Source: Chthonomonadales bacterium (GTDB taxonomy: Bacteria > Armatimonadota > Chthonomonadetes > Chthonomonadales > CAJBBX01). Taken from it: 64,000 nucleotides of DNA. Of this stretch, positions 25,966 to 36,876 are shown one piece after another (position 1 is the first letter of the stretch; every line of letters starts with the position of its first letter). Made by a program: the position numbers and the translations under genes. Where the stretch lies: positions 1 to 64,000 of the forward strand of contig JADLGO010000024.1 in assembly GCA_020849275.1 (NCBI GenBank). Reading direction: 5' to 3'. Under the pieces are notes generated by a model. It did no database searches, was not told the DNA's origin, and saw only the letters and a list, made by a program, of their open reading frames with translations.

Positions 25966-27990
25966 TCAGATGAAGATCTTGTAGACCTGCAGGCCGTTGA
26001 GCGGGCCGTAGATGGCCCACAGCGACCCGGCCACGTAGTCTCCCAGGATGAGGCCCAGGAAGAACGGCACGCCGGCGTTGTGCGCCTTCATGCCACCGAA
26101 GCGCACGATGATGAACTTCAGGAGCCAGCTGACGAAGAAGGCGAACCAGAAGTAGTCCATCGCGAACGAGACGGCGAGCGCGTAACCGGCCGGGTGGAAC
26201 GGCCACCATAGGAGCGCACCTCGCAGGACACGCAGGCCCAGGACCATGAGCGCGCCGCCGACCACGTACGCGATCTGCGTACGGTCGGGCCGCGTGGGCG
26301 TCTGGAGCCATCCGTTCAGGCGATCATAGGACTCGAAGCCGACCCACTGCTTGAACCCGACCGCCTTGCCAGTCGCTCCCGCCGAGTACGTGACGTTGAG
26401 GTTCGCCCAGCAGGCGCAGATCGTCGCAAAGACGGTGGCGCCCACGATCAGCAGCACGAGCCGATTGATCTGCATCCGGCCGCCCTCCGCCATCTTGAAC
26501 GCCTCGATGTGGTTGGGCATCGGGTGGCAGCGGTAGCAGCGGTTGTACCAGTAGAGCACCGACATCGTCGTCAGGCTCTGAGCCCCGACGGCGTTCACGC
26601 CGAAGAGGGTAACCAGCACCGTCCGCGGGTTCACGAAGAAGATCTCGTGCGGGCTGCCGAACTCGGCGCGCACGCGGGTGATGGCGACCGCCAGCAGGAA
26701 GAAGAGGCCAAAGAAGATGATGGCCACCCATGCGGACATCGCGGTGCGCCACGTGAACCACGACAGGAAGAGGACTCCCGCGGCCAGGCCGGCGTAGGCG
26801 CCGCGGTAGCGCCGACGCTCGTCGCTGTCGCCCGCGCTCTCGCCTGCCGCCAGGCGGTCGCGGGAGAAGGCGATCTGCCAGGTGCGGACGACGTGGCCGC
26901 GCAGGGACCACACGATGACGGCCCCGAGCGCGATCCAGGCGCCGCTCGACTGCTGCTCGAAGAACGGAAAGCCCACATTGGACGGCGCGTCCCAGCCCGC
27001 CATCGCGCCGACCACCTGGAAGCCCTTGCGCGCCACGTAGAAGAACCAGCACGAGAAGGCCAGATCGAGGGGAAGAAAGTAGGCCAGGCCGATCGCGAAC
27101 GGATACATCGAGATCGGCGTCCAGCCCATCGCGTTCCAGGGCCGCTGCGTGAAGTACGGAGCCAGATCAAAGAGCTTCACCTGCGCCAGATAGGGCCAGG
27201 AGGGATAGAGGTAGTGCATCCCGTTGACGAAGTCGATGGTCGCCGCCACCGCGAACCCGCCCCACATGATCCGGCTGCGCCAGAATGGCTGCGAGCGCGC
27301 CTCCGGGTTGGTCATCGCCAGCGGAAGCTGTACGATGGGGAAGGCGAGCTTCTCGTTCTCCGTCCACGCCTTGCGGATCAGGATGCTCAAGCAGAGGCAC
27401 ATGCCGATGAGGACGCCCAGGAACAGCGTCCACCAGAGCAGGGGCGCCAGAAAGGGGTAGAGGTACCGGGGATCAGACCAGTGCACGCCGCCCTGGTAGA
27501 AGGCCTTGATGGCCTGCGGGTCGCGGACGAGAAGGAAGCTCGATGGCTTCAGATAGGCGAAGAAGGTGCGCTCGTAGCCCCGCTCCGGGGTGTTGAACCG
27601 CTCGGCGTGGGCGATACTGCCGAACAGGTTCTGAATCAGGTCGTGGCCGGCCAACACACAACCGATGACGAGCATCACGTAGACGGTCAGCAGCTCGCCC
27701 TGGTCGAACGCAGCGCGCCGGCTGAAGCGGCGTAGCGCGAAGTTGGCCCCACACAGAAGGAACAGGAAGAAGACGGGAGTGATGAACAGCGGCAGGCAGG
27801 TTCCGTCCAGCGTGTACCAGCGGACCTCGACGACCGTGATCCAGTAGGCATTAACGATCATGAGGAGCATGCCGAGCAGGACCGCGCGCGCGGTGACCCC
27901 TCGGGATGCGTGCGGCGCCGGGTGGGGAGCGTCTTCGTGAATCCCGTCTTCGCGAGCGGGTGGGGTGGGGACGGGCGTGGCCATGTGCAT
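25966..27990 (-). CDS. Multi-pass membrane protein, DUF6785-like
   Basis: A 674-residue integral membrane protein with about 13-15 hydrophobic segments. It resembles the DUF6785/DUF6784 proteins of Planctomycetes, Verrucomicrobia and Armatimonadota, which I place from memory of their conserved sequence (RWYTLDGTCLPLFITPVFF near residue 55, and WRTAMSAWVAIIFFGLFFL). It may be related to oligopeptide transporters, but no substrate can be named. The N-terminus of about 30 residues is charged and Pro-rich. Promoter -10 element ends six bases before the ATG, so the transcript would carry almost no leader. A second ATG lies two codons further in (27984). Confidence 0.75.
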   Translation of the reverse strand: MHMATPVPTPPAREDGIHEDAPHPAPHASRGVTARAVLLGMLLMIVNAYWITVVEVRWYTLDGTCLPLFITPVFFLFLLCGANFALRRFSRRAAFDQGELLTVYVMLVIGCVLAGHDLIQNLFGSIAHAERFNTPERGYERTFFAYLKPSSFLLVRDPQAIKAFYQGGVHWSDPRYLYPFLAPLLWWTLFLGVLIGMCLCLSILIRKAWTENEKLAFPIVQLPLAMTNPEARSQPFWRSRIMWGGFAVAATIDFVNGMHYLYPSWPYLAQVKLFDLAPYFTQRPWNAMGWTPISMYPFAIGLAYFLPLDLAFSCWFFYVARKGFQVVGAMAGWDAPSNVGFPFFEQQSSGAWIALGAVIVWSLRGHVVRTWQIAFSRDRLAAGESAGDSDERRRYRGAYAGLAAGVLFLSWFTWRTAMSAWVAIIFFGLFFLLAVAITRVRAEFGSPHEIFFVNPRTVLVTLFGVNAVGAQSLTTMSVLYWYNRCYRCHPMPNHIEAFKMAEGGRMQINRLVLLIVGATVFATICACWANLNVTYSAGATGKAVGFKQWVGFESYDRLNGWLQTPTRPDRTQIAYVVGGALMVLGLRVLRGALLWWPFHPAGYALAVSFAMDYFWFAFFVSWLLKFIIVRFGGMKAHNAGVPFFLGLILGDYVAGSLWAIYGPLNGLQVYKIFI

Positions 27991-27995
27991 GCGCC

Positions 27996-28024
27996 ATCAT
28001 AGCACGCGGCCGGGGGGTTGACAA
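27996..28024 (-). promoter_or_regulatory. Promoter for the membrane protein gene, apparently leaderless
   Basis: TTGTCA (28024-28019) and TATGAT (28001-27996) are separated by 17 bases on the minus strand. The predicted start, near 27989, coincides with the ATG at 27990-27988, so translation probably begins at or just past the 5' end. Confidence 0.65.
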
Positions 28025-28030
28025 GCGGCG

Positions 28031-28062
28031 GCTGCGTCCGCCGGACCGGCGGCGGACGCAGC
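28031..28062. promoter_or_regulatory. Perfect inverted repeat between divergent promoters
   Basis: A 13-bp perfect inverted repeat (GCTGCGTCCGCCG at 28031-28043 with 28050-28062, six-base spacer) lies just upstream of the glnD -10 element and near the -35 of the divergent promoter. It could be an operator or, if transcribed, a hairpin. Confidence 0.5.
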
Positions 28063-28065
28063 GGG

Positions 28066-28071
28066 TACAAT
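28066..28071 (+). promoter_or_regulatory. -10 element for glnD, apparently leaderless
   Basis: TACAAT ends eight bases upstream of the ATG at 28080, giving a start at about 28078. No consensus -35 precedes it, and no ribosome binding site fits between. Confidence 0.45.
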
Positions 28072-28079
28072 AGGTCACC

Positions 28080-30722
28080 ATGGATCTGATCGTGGCACAA
28101 CCGACGGCGGACGCTCGGCTCGAGGCGGTCGCCGACCTGGAGGGCATGGCCTCCTACATCCGCCAGCGGCGCGAGGAGCTCGACGCGCGGGTGCGTTCCG
28201 GCGCGCCCGGTCTGGCGGTGGCGCGCGCGCACAGCGACATCGTGGACGCCGTCGTGCGGCGCATGTTCGCGCTTGCGTGCACGCGAGCCGGCGGACCCGG
28301 GCCGGAATCGGTGCCGCTGTGCATAGTGGCCACCGGCGGCTACGGCAGGCGCGAGCTATGCCCGCATTCGGACATCGACATCACCTTCATCCCGCACCGC
28401 GACGGAGACCCGGCGGTCGACCGCATCGTCAAGGAGATGTTCACGCTCGTCATGCGCGTGTTCATCGACGCCGCCGGCATCGAGGTCGGCTACGCTTACC
28501 GTCTGCTGGAGGACTGCGACGCGCTGGACCACCAGACCATCTCCGGGCTCATGGACGCGCGCCTGGTGGCGGGCAGCGACCGGCTGTTCATCCAGTTCGA
28601 GCACGAGTTCTGGCTGCACTTCAACTCGGCGGAGTTCATCTTCACCAAGCTGGAGGAGCGCCGGCGCCAGCAGGCCGAGGCCGGCGGCACGGCGCGCGTG
28701 GTGGAGCCCAACCTGAAGAGCGGGGTGGGGGGACTGCGCGACCTGCAGGCCGCCGTGTGGGTGGCGCAGGCTCGCAAGGCCCTGACCGCGGCGCGCGTGC
28801 GCGGTGAACGGTGGATGGAGGTACTGCGGAAGGTCGGCGGCATCTCCGCGGAGGAGGCGGACGCGCTTGCCGATGCCCGCGAGTTCCTGTTCCGCATGCG
28901 CAACGCGATGCACACGCTGACGGGCGCCGAGCGCGACTCGCTGGTGGTGACCCGGCAGGAGGAGATCGCCCCGCTCCTCGGCTACGAGGCGGCCGCCGAC
29001 GGGGTCGCCGCGCCCCCGCCCGTCGTGACGATGATGCGCGACTACTATCGCCACGCCGCCGCGCTCCATCGCATCTGCTCCGACGTGATGCGCGGCGCCG
29101 AGCACAGCCGGTTGTTCATGGGCATCGGGCTCGACTGTAAGCGCCGGCAACTGACGCCGGCCAACCCGGTCCTCGCGTCCGACGACCCGATCTGGATGCT
29201 CTGGGCATGCGAGCTGGCCCAGCGGTTCGACCTCGACTTCAGCGACGCCCTGGAGCGTGCGGTCGTCGAGCTCGTGCAGACGCGGCCCGTGATTCAGGAT
29301 GAGACCCGCGCGGCCGAGATCCTGACGCGCATCCTGGCCTCGCCGCGCGGCGCCTACCCCGTGCTGCAGCGGATGGCCGACCTGGGCGTGCTGGACTGGG
29401 TCTTGCCGGAGGTCGGAGCCATTCTGGACCTGATCCCGTACGACCCTTCGCACGACTTCACGGTGGGCCAGCACACGCTGCACGTCGTGCGCGCCCTCGA
29501 CGCGCTGCGCACGGCCGAGGGCCCCGAGGAGACGCGCGACTTTCGGAACCTGATCGCCGAGATGCCGCACCCCGCGGAGCTGTACCTGGCAGCTCTCCTG
29601 CACGACGCCGGCAAGGTAAGCGACGAACGCCCTCATTCGGAGACCGGCGCGGAGATCGCCGTGGACGTGTGTCGGCGGCTGCGCTGGTCGGAGCGCGCCA
29701 CGGCCAACGTGAGCTTCCTGGTGCGCCACCACCTGTTGATGGCCGAGACGTCGCGCCTTCGAGACCTCACCCTGGAGGAGACGATCCGCGATTTCGCGGC
29801 GGTGGTCGACGACCCGGACCGGCTGCACATGCTCTACCTGCTCACCTACGCCGATACGTCGGCGGTGGGCCAGGGCGTGTGGACGCAGGTCAAGGCGCGC
29901 TTCCTGCGCGACCTTCACCGCCGCGCCGACCGGGCGCTGGCGGCCGCGCACGACGAGGAGCATGGCGAACCGGACCTTAACCGCACGCGGCGCCGGCTGC
30001 TGAAAGACCTGGCGGTCGAGAACCTGCCGCTCGATGAGGTGGCCGAGCACCTCGAGGGGATGCCCGCGCCGTACATCCTGAACACGTCGCAGGAAGAGAT
30101 CGCGCTGCACATCGGCTTTGCCCGTCGCGTGCGCGCCGGCCAGCCCGTGGTGGCGTTCCACGATGAACGCAACGCCACCTTCACCGAGGTGACGGTCTGC
30201 GCGCTTGACGATCCCGAGCCCGGCCTCCTCTCCAAGATCGCCGGCGTGCTCTACGCGGCTGACCTGGTTGTCCATAGCGCGCAGGTCTTCACGCGCGTGG
30301 CGCGTGGGGAGCGCGTCGCCATCGACACGCTCTTCGTGGACTACCGCGGACGGCAGCTCACATCGGGCAAGCGCCGCGAGCTCTCGACGGTGCTCGGGGA
30401 GGTCCTGACCGGCAAGACGACCGTCGCCGACTACCTGAGCAAGCGCCGCAAGCCGGCGCAGATCGGCGGCCCCGTGGAGCGCGTGAGCGTGAGCAACCAG
30501 GTCTCCGAGCAGTTCACGGTGATCGAGGTAACCTCCGCGGATCCGCAGTCCACTCTCTACCGCGTGAGCGGGGCCCTGTCGGCGCTCGGTTGGGACATCC
30601 ACAGCGCGCGGCTCTCGCACTTTCGCGGGCGGTTGGTGGCCAGCTTTTACGTCAAGGGAGCCCGCGAGCTTGGTGAGCCGATCGCCCGCCGCAAGCTTCT
30701 CGAGCTGATGCCCCTGAGTTGA
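28080..30722 (+). CDS. glnD: Bifunctional [PII] uridylyltransferase / uridylyl-removing enzyme
   Basis: GlnD senses glutamine and (de)uridylylates the PII protein, thus controlling nitrogen assimilation. The nucleotidyltransferase motif GGYGRRELCPHSDIDITF lies near residues 85-102. Then follow a GlnE/GlnD-type linker with VVEPNLKSGVGGLRDLQA (near 210), the HD domain with LYLAALLHDAGKVSDERPHS near 500 and FLVRHHLLM near 545, and two C-terminal ACT domains. Length (880) is normal. The gene has no ribosome binding site and starts at or near the predicted transcript end. hisS follows after 100 bases. No glnB/glnK or glnA is in the window. Confidence 0.95.
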   Translation: MDLIVAQPTADARLEAVADLEGMASYIRQRREELDARVRSGAPGLAVARAHSDIVDAVVRRMFALACTRAGGPGPESVPLCIVATGGYGRRELCPHSDIDITFIPHRDGDPAVDRIVKEMFTLVMRVFIDAAGIEVGYAYRLLEDCDALDHQTISGLMDARLVAGSDRLFIQFEHEFWLHFNSAEFIFTKLEERRRQQAEAGGTARVVEPNLKSGVGGLRDLQAAVWVAQARKALTAARVRGERWMEVLRKVGGISAEEADALADAREFLFRMRNAMHTLTGAERDSLVVTRQEEIAPLLGYEAAADGVAAPPPVVTMMRDYYRHAAALHRICSDVMRGAEHSRLFMGIGLDCKRRQLTPANPVLASDDPIWMLWACELAQRFDLDFSDALERAVVELVQTRPVIQDETRAAEILTRILASPRGAYPVLQRMADLGVLDWVLPEVGAILDLIPYDPSHDFTVGQHTLHVVRALDALRTAEGPEETRDFRNLIAEMPHPAELYLAALLHDAGKVSDERPHSETGAEIAVDVCRRLRWSERATANVSFLVRHHLLMAETSRLRDLTLEETIRDFAAVVDDPDRLHMLYLLTYADTSAVGQGVWTQVKARFLRDLHRRADRALAAAHDEEHGEPDLNRTRRRLLKDLAVENLPLDEVAEHLEGMPAPYILNTSQEEIALHIGFARRVRAGQPVVAFHDERNATFTEVTVCALDDPEPGLLSKIAGVLYAADLVVHSAQVFTRVARGERVAIDTLFVDYRGRQLTSGKRRELSTVLGEVLTGKTTVADYLSKRRKPAQIGGPVERVSVSNQVSEQFTVIEVTSADPQSTLYRVSGALSALGWDIHSARLSHFRGRLVASFYVKGARELGEPIARRKLLELMPLS

Positions 30723-30822
30723 CGCCCCTGATCGGTGGCAACCCCGCGCCGCGGGCGCACGGTCGGGTAGAATCGTCGCACGCGCACCCACGCTCCGTTT
30801 CGTTCAGGGGATTCCATTCGCG

Positions 30823-32115
30823 ATGCACTACGCCGCGCCGCCCTATATGCATGACGTTCTGCCGCACGAGCCCGCGCGGGACCCGTGGCTGCACGCGGCC
30901 CGCTGGCGCGCCGTCGAGCGCATCTTTCGGCGGGTCTGCTGCGACTACGGGTATCGCGAGATCCGCACGCCCGTGATGGAGCAGACGGAGCTGTTCACTC
31001 GCTCCATCGGCCAGGGAACCGACATCGTCGGCAAGGAGATGTTCACCTTCGAGGACCGGGGCGGCCGCGGCATGACGCTGCGCCCCGAGGGGACCGCCCC
31101 GGTGGTCCGCGCCTACCTCGAGCACCATCTTGCGGCCGAGGCGCCCATCGCCAAGCTCTACTACATCGCGACGATCTACCGGTACGAGCATGGACAGCGC
31201 GGACGCTATCGCGAGCACCAGCAGACGGGCGTGGAGATGCTCGGGAGCGCAGACCCTGCCGCCGACGCGGAGGTGATCGGCCTGGCGCTCGAGTTCTACC
31301 GGCGCCTCGGGATCACCGACGCTGAGCTGCGAGTCAACACGGTCGGCTGCCCGGCGTGTCGGCCGGCCTACCGCGAGCGCCTGCTCGAGTACGCGCGGCC
31401 CCGGCTGGAGGCGATGAGCGCCGACAACCGCGCGCGCTTCGAGACCAACCCGCTGCGGATGCTCGACAGCAAGGACGATCGCGATCGCGCGGCGCTAGCC
31501 GACGCGCCACGGCTGATCGACTGCGTATGCGACGAGTGCCGCGACCACTTCGCGGCGGTTCGCAGGCATCTGGAGGCGATCGGCACGCGCTACACGGTCG
31601 ACCCGCACCTTGTGCGTGGCTTCGACTACTACACGAAGACCGCCTTTGAGCTCATCAGCCCTGCCCTGGGCGCGCAGAACTCGATCGGCGGCGGCGGTCG
31701 CTATGACGGCCTGGTGGAGGAACTGGGCGGACCGCCGACGCCCGGCATCGGGTTTGGCATCGGCACGGAGCGCTGCCTGATCGTGCTGGAGGAGCTCGGC
31801 GTCACGCTGCCGCTCGACGATGAGGCGCCCCGCGTGTGGGTCGCGACACTCGGAGCGGCGGCGCACGACCGGGGCGTCATGCTGCTGGAGGCCCTTCGGC
31901 GCGCCGGCATCGCCGCGGACATGGACTACCAGGGACGAAGCCTGAAGGCGCAGATGCGGCACGCCGGCAAGGCCGGCGCGCGGTTCGCGCTGATCGTGGG
32001 CGACGAGGAGATGGCAAGCGGCGTGGGTACGCTGCGCGACATGAGGGAGGGCGCGCAGGAGCCGGTGCCGCTTGGCGAGTTGGCGGCGGCAGTGCGGCAG
32101 CGGCTCGGCGGATAG
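30823..32115 (+). CDS. hisS: Histidyl-tRNA synthetase
   Basis: Class II aminoacyl-tRNA synthetase charging tRNA-His. Class II motif 2 (TLRPEGTAPVVRAYLE near residue 85 and YRYEHGQRGRYREHQQTGVE near 120) and the His-specific motifs LVRGFDYYTKTAFE near 265 and SIGGGGRYDGLVEELGG near 285 are present, as is the C-terminal anticodon-binding domain (VWVATLGAAAHDRG onward). Length 430 is normal. GGGGA lies about 11 bases upstream. aspS follows after 39 bases, giving the hisS-aspS pair that is common in many bacteria. Confidence 0.97.
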   Translation: MHYAAPPYMHDVLPHEPARDPWLHAARWRAVERIFRRVCCDYGYREIRTPVMEQTELFTRSIGQGTDIVGKEMFTFEDRGGRGMTLRPEGTAPVVRAYLEHHLAAEAPIAKLYYIATIYRYEHGQRGRYREHQQTGVEMLGSADPAADAEVIGLALEFYRRLGITDAELRVNTVGCPACRPAYRERLLEYARPRLEAMSADNRARFETNPLRMLDSKDDRDRAALADAPRLIDCVCDECRDHFAAVRRHLEAIGTRYTVDPHLVRGFDYYTKTAFELISPALGAQNSIGGGGRYDGLVEELGGPPTPGIGFGIGTERCLIVLEELGVTLPLDDEAPRVWVATLGAAAHDRGVMLLEALRRAGIAADMDYQGRSLKAQMRHAGKAGARFALIVGDEEMASGVGTLRDMREGAQEPVPLGELAAAVRQRLGG

Positions 32116-32154
32116 AGCCGCTCGGGTGAACCGAGCACGGGAGGGGGGTAGCGA

Positions 32155-33951
<1,797 letters not shown>

Positions 33952-33978
33952 CGAGCCGGGCTGCGTCCGAGGCCTCGC

Positions 33979-34006
33979 GGGGTACCTCTCCTCGGAGAGG
34001 TACCCC
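33979..34006. terminator. Hairpin between convergent aspS and pckA
   Basis: A 12-bp perfect stem (GGGGTACCTCTC at 33979-33990 with 33995-34006) and a CTCG loop separate the stop codons of aspS and pckA. The inverted repeat works from both strands; no U-tract follows. Confidence 0.7.
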
Positions 34007-34033
34007 GTGGCGCGTGTGGCCGGCGGCGCTCCG

Positions 34034-35635
34034 TCACTCGACGCGCGGGCCGGCGGCGGCCGTCTCCGGCAGCGCGTGCTCGGCGAACTGCTCGAAGTTC
34101 CTCACGAAGAGCGAGGCAAGCTGCCGCGCCGCGCGGTCATAGGCATCCCTGTCGTTCCAGGTGTCGCGGGGGGTGAGCACCTCGCGTGGCACCCCGGGGC
34201 ATTCGCGGGGCACGAGCACGCCGAAGATCGGATCCGGGTCGGTGGGCACGTCGCTGAGCGCGCCGGTGAGCGCGGCGGTGATGAGGGCGCGCGTGTGCTG
34301 AATGCTCATGCGCCGGCCGACTCCGTAGGGGCCGCCGGTCCAGCCGGTGTTGACGAGCCACGCGCGCGCGGCGTGGCGGTCGAGCTTGTCGCCGAGAAGC
34401 CGTGAGTAGACGGTTGGGTGCCGGGGCAGGAAGGGCGCGCCGAAGCACGTGCTGAAGGTGGCCTCCGGCTCCTTCACGCCGGCCTCGGTGCCGGCCACCT
34501 TGGCCGTGTAGCCAGAGAGGAAGTGGTAGCGCGCCTGCTCGCCGGTCAGTCGTGAGATCGGCGGCAGCACCCCGAAGGCGTCGGCGGTGAGGAAGAAGAC
34601 GTTGTCGGGATGGCCGGCCACGCTGGGAACCACCGCGTTGTCGATGAACGTGAGCGGGTAGGCGACGCGCGTGTTCTCGGTCAGGCTGTCGTCGTCGAAA
34701 TCCAGCAGCCGCGTCTCCAGGTTGATCGAGACGTTCTCCAGCACGCTTCCAAACCGGATCGCGTTCCATATCTGGGGCTCGGCCTCGCGGGAGAGATGGA
34801 TGCACTTGGCATAGCATCCGCCCTCGAAGTTGAAGACCCCATCGTCGCTCCAGCCGTGCTCATCATCACCGATCAGGCGGCGATTCGGGTCGGCGGAGAG
34901 GGTCGTCTTGCCGGTCCCGCTCAGGCCGAAGAAGAGCGCCACGTCGCCGCCGTGGCCCATGTTGGCCGCGCAGTGCATCGAGAGCACCCCCTGCTCGGGG
35001 AGCAGGTAGTTCATGATGGTGAAGATGCTCTTCTTCATCTCGCCGGCATACTCGGTCCCGCCGATCAGGATGATGCGGCGTCCGAAGTGGACGATGATGA
35101 AGGCCTCGGATCGCGTGCCGTCGATGTCCGGGTCGGCGTGGAAATCGGGCGCGCCGATGATGACAAACTGGGGCACGTGGTCTCCGGTGCGCGTCCAGTC
35201 CGGCCGGACGAAGAGCTGCCGGGCGAAGAGGTTGTGCCAGGCGTGCTGGGAGATCACGCGGATCGGGATGCGGAAACGCTCGTCCGCCCCGGCGTAGCAG
35301 TCCTGCACGTAGAGGCGCTTGTCCTGAAGGTACGCGAGCACGCGGCGGTAGAGCGCGTCGAAGCGGTCCTCCGGCATGGGCTGGTTCACGCTGCCCCACC
35401 AGATCTTGTCTTCGATGTCCGGCGTCCGCACGACGAATTTGTCCCTGGGCGATCGTCCCGTATGCCTTCCCGTTCGGACCACCAGCGCGCCCCGGGCGGC
35501 GAGCAGACCTTCACGGTGGCTAAGCGCCGCCTCGATCAGCGCGGCGCTTCCCAGGTTCCATCGCACCAACAGGGCGTCCTTGATACCGTGGTTCTCCAGG
35601 CCGTAGCGGCTCGGATTGACGCCAAGATTCTGCAT
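34034..35635 (-). CDS. pckA: ATP-dependent phosphoenolpyruvate carboxykinase
   Basis: Gluconeogenic enzyme converting oxaloacetate and ATP to PEP, CO2 and ADP. The kinase loop [20 protein letters not shown] is near residues 235-255, followed by [22 protein letters not shown], and [16 protein letters not shown] lies near 55-70. Length (533) is normal for the ATP type. I chose the ATG at 35635, ten bases after GGAGGG. A GTG nine bases earlier would sit on the ribosome binding site. PEP carboxylase is encoded at 1710, so opposing enzymes of the PEP-oxaloacetate node occur in the window. flgF is divergent. Confidence 0.96.
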   Translation of the reverse strand: MQNLGVNPSRYGLENHGIKDALLVRWNLGSAALIEAALSHREGLLAARGALVVRTGRHTGRSPRDKFVVRTPDIEDKIWWGSVNQPMPEDRFDALYRRVLAYLQDKRLYVQDCYAGADERFRIPIRVISQHAWHNLFARQLFVRPDWTRTGDHVPQFVIIGAPDFHADPDIDGTRSEAFIIVHFGRRIILIGGTEYAGEMKKSIFTIMNYLLPEQGVLSMHCAANMGHGGDVALFFGLSGTGKTTLSADPNRRLIGDDEHGWSDDGVFNFEGGCYAKCIHLSREAEPQIWNAIRFGSVLENVSINLETRLLDFDDDSLTENTRVAYPLTFIDNAVVPSVAGHPDNVFFLTADAFGVLPPISRLTGEQARYHFLSGYTAKVAGTEAGVKEPEATFSTCFGAPFLPRHPTVYSRLLGDKLDRHAARAWLVNTGWTGGPYGVGRRMSIQHTRALITAALTGALSDVPTDPDPIFGVLVPRECPGVPREVLTPRDTWNDRDAYDRAARQLASLFVRNFEQFAEHALPETAAAGPRVE

Positions 35636-35940
35636 GATCGTCACACCCTCCGGTTCCTCGGTCCGCGTCCACGCCGCCGCGCGCCGACACGGTGACCAGA
35701 TTGTACCCCGCGCGCGTTGGGCTCCGGCCGCTGGCGCCCGGCGCCCCCGGGCCCCGGATCGCGCCCCGGCCGCCCGGCCGCCTCATCGGTACGCGGCGGG
35801 GGCCGCGAGATGCCCGCGCACCCGGGAAATACGCTGCCGGCGCCGCGCGCGTTCGCTCCCTGCGGATCCCGTGGCAGGCTGCCGATAATGCCGCTGAGGC
35901 GCCTCTTCCGACGCCTCGGGGAGGTGACCACACAGAAGCC
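35636..35940. other. Divergent intergenic region between pckA and flgF
   Basis: About 305 bases with no gene. On the minus strand TACAAT (35705-35700) would suit pckA but lacks a good -35. On the plus strand GCCGATAA at 35881-35888 matches the flagellar sigma28 -10 box and lies ahead of flgF. The rest is GC-rich sequence with no clear structure. Confidence 0.4.
35881..35888 (+). promoter_or_regulatory. Sigma28-like -10 box ahead of flgF
   Basis: GCCGATAA equals the FliA (sigma28) -10 consensus and lies about 52 bases upstream of the flgF ATG, the first gene of the flagellar run. The usual TAAA at -35 is not seen 14-16 bases upstream, so this is only tentative. Confidence 0.35.
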
Positions 35941-36711
35941 ATGGTACGTGGGATCCATACAGCCGCGAGCGGCATGACGGCCCAGCAGGCGATGCTGGAC
36001 ACCCTCGCCAACAACCTGGCCAATGCCGACACGATCGGCTACAAGCAGGACCTCTCGACCTTTCGCTCCCTACGCGACCTGGCGCTGCGCCGCTACGAGC
36101 GCGGCGATCGCGGGCACGGTGCGCCCGTGGGGGCTCTCTCGACAGGCGCCTCCTTCGACTCGGCCGCGCCGGACCTTGCCCCGGGCACGTTGACGCGCAC
36201 GGGCGAGCCTCTGGACGCCGCGATCGTTGGGGACGGCCTCTTCTGCGTGCAGACCCCGAACGGTGAGCGGTACACGCGCGCCGGGCACTTCGAGCTCACG
36301 CCGGCGCCGGCGAAGGCCGGGGCGGCTCCGGCGGCCTTCCTGACGGACACGCAGGGCAATCGCCTGCTCGGCGCGCGCGGCGCCATCGACGTCGGCGCGG
36401 CGCGCACGGTGACGATCGAGCCCTCGGGCGCCGTGGTGGCCGACGGCCGGACCCTCGACACGCTGAGGGTGGTGAAGGCTCCGGCGAGCGCGCTCCGGCA
36501 CGAGGGAAGTAACCTTCTCGCGTCGTCCGCTCTCGTGACGCCGGCACTGCCGACGCTGCGGCCGGGCTACGTCGAGCGCTCCAACGTCGGCGTCGTCGGA
36601 TCGATGGTGCGGATGATCACGGTTCAGCGGGCGTACGAGGCCGCGCAGCGGACCGTGACTGCCCAGGACGAGACGCTGGGCAAGCTGGTGAACGAGGCCG
36701 GCCGCTTCTAG
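35941..36711 (+). CDS. flgF: Flagellar basal-body rod protein FlgF
   Basis: A 256-residue rod protein. The N-terminus (GIHTAASGMTAQQAMLDTLA, then LANNLANADTIGYKQDLSTF) and the C-terminus (VGSMVRMITVQRAYEAAQRT) are the paired coiled-coil signatures of the FlgF/FlgG family. The middle has a hypervariable loop with Ala-rich sequence. It lies just upstream of flgG, as in most bacteria, and I call it FlgF because FlgG follows and is more canonical. The ATG at 35941 has only a distant GGAGGT, so start strength may be low. It acts in the distal rod outside the inner membrane. Confidence 0.9.
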   Translation: MVRGIHTAASGMTAQQAMLDTLANNLANADTIGYKQDLSTFRSLRDLALRRYERGDRGHGAPVGALSTGASFDSAAPDLAPGTLTRTGEPLDAAIVGDGLFCVQTPNGERYTRAGHFELTPAPAKAGAAPAAFLTDTQGNRLLGARGAIDVGAARTVTIEPSGAVVADGRTLDTLRVVKAPASALRHEGSNLLASSALVTPALPTLRPGYVERSNVGVVGSMVRMITVQRAYEAAQRTVTAQDETLGKLVNEAGRF

Positions 36712-36876
36712 CGGGGCCGGTGACCCATAGCATTCGGCTGGACCGAGCCCGGCTGGCGCCGGGGCGGAGGCCGAAGCGGACCCCCGAATGACCGAGGGGG
36801 TATCACGCAGGGGACGGCGGCGGCGCGCGACGCGCCGCGGCAGCCGCGCGTTCGGCCGTTCGTCCCGGAGAGAACC

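Noticed and set aside
28019-28024. TTGACA read on the plus strand as the -35 of glnD
   Set aside because: It is about 42 bases from the TACAAT box; on the minus strand the same site gives TTGTCA with correct spacing for the other gene.
36712-36876. c-di-GMP-type or other riboswitch between flgF and flgG
   Set aside because: Only a short CCCCC/GGGGG inverted repeat is seen and no riboswitch consensus.
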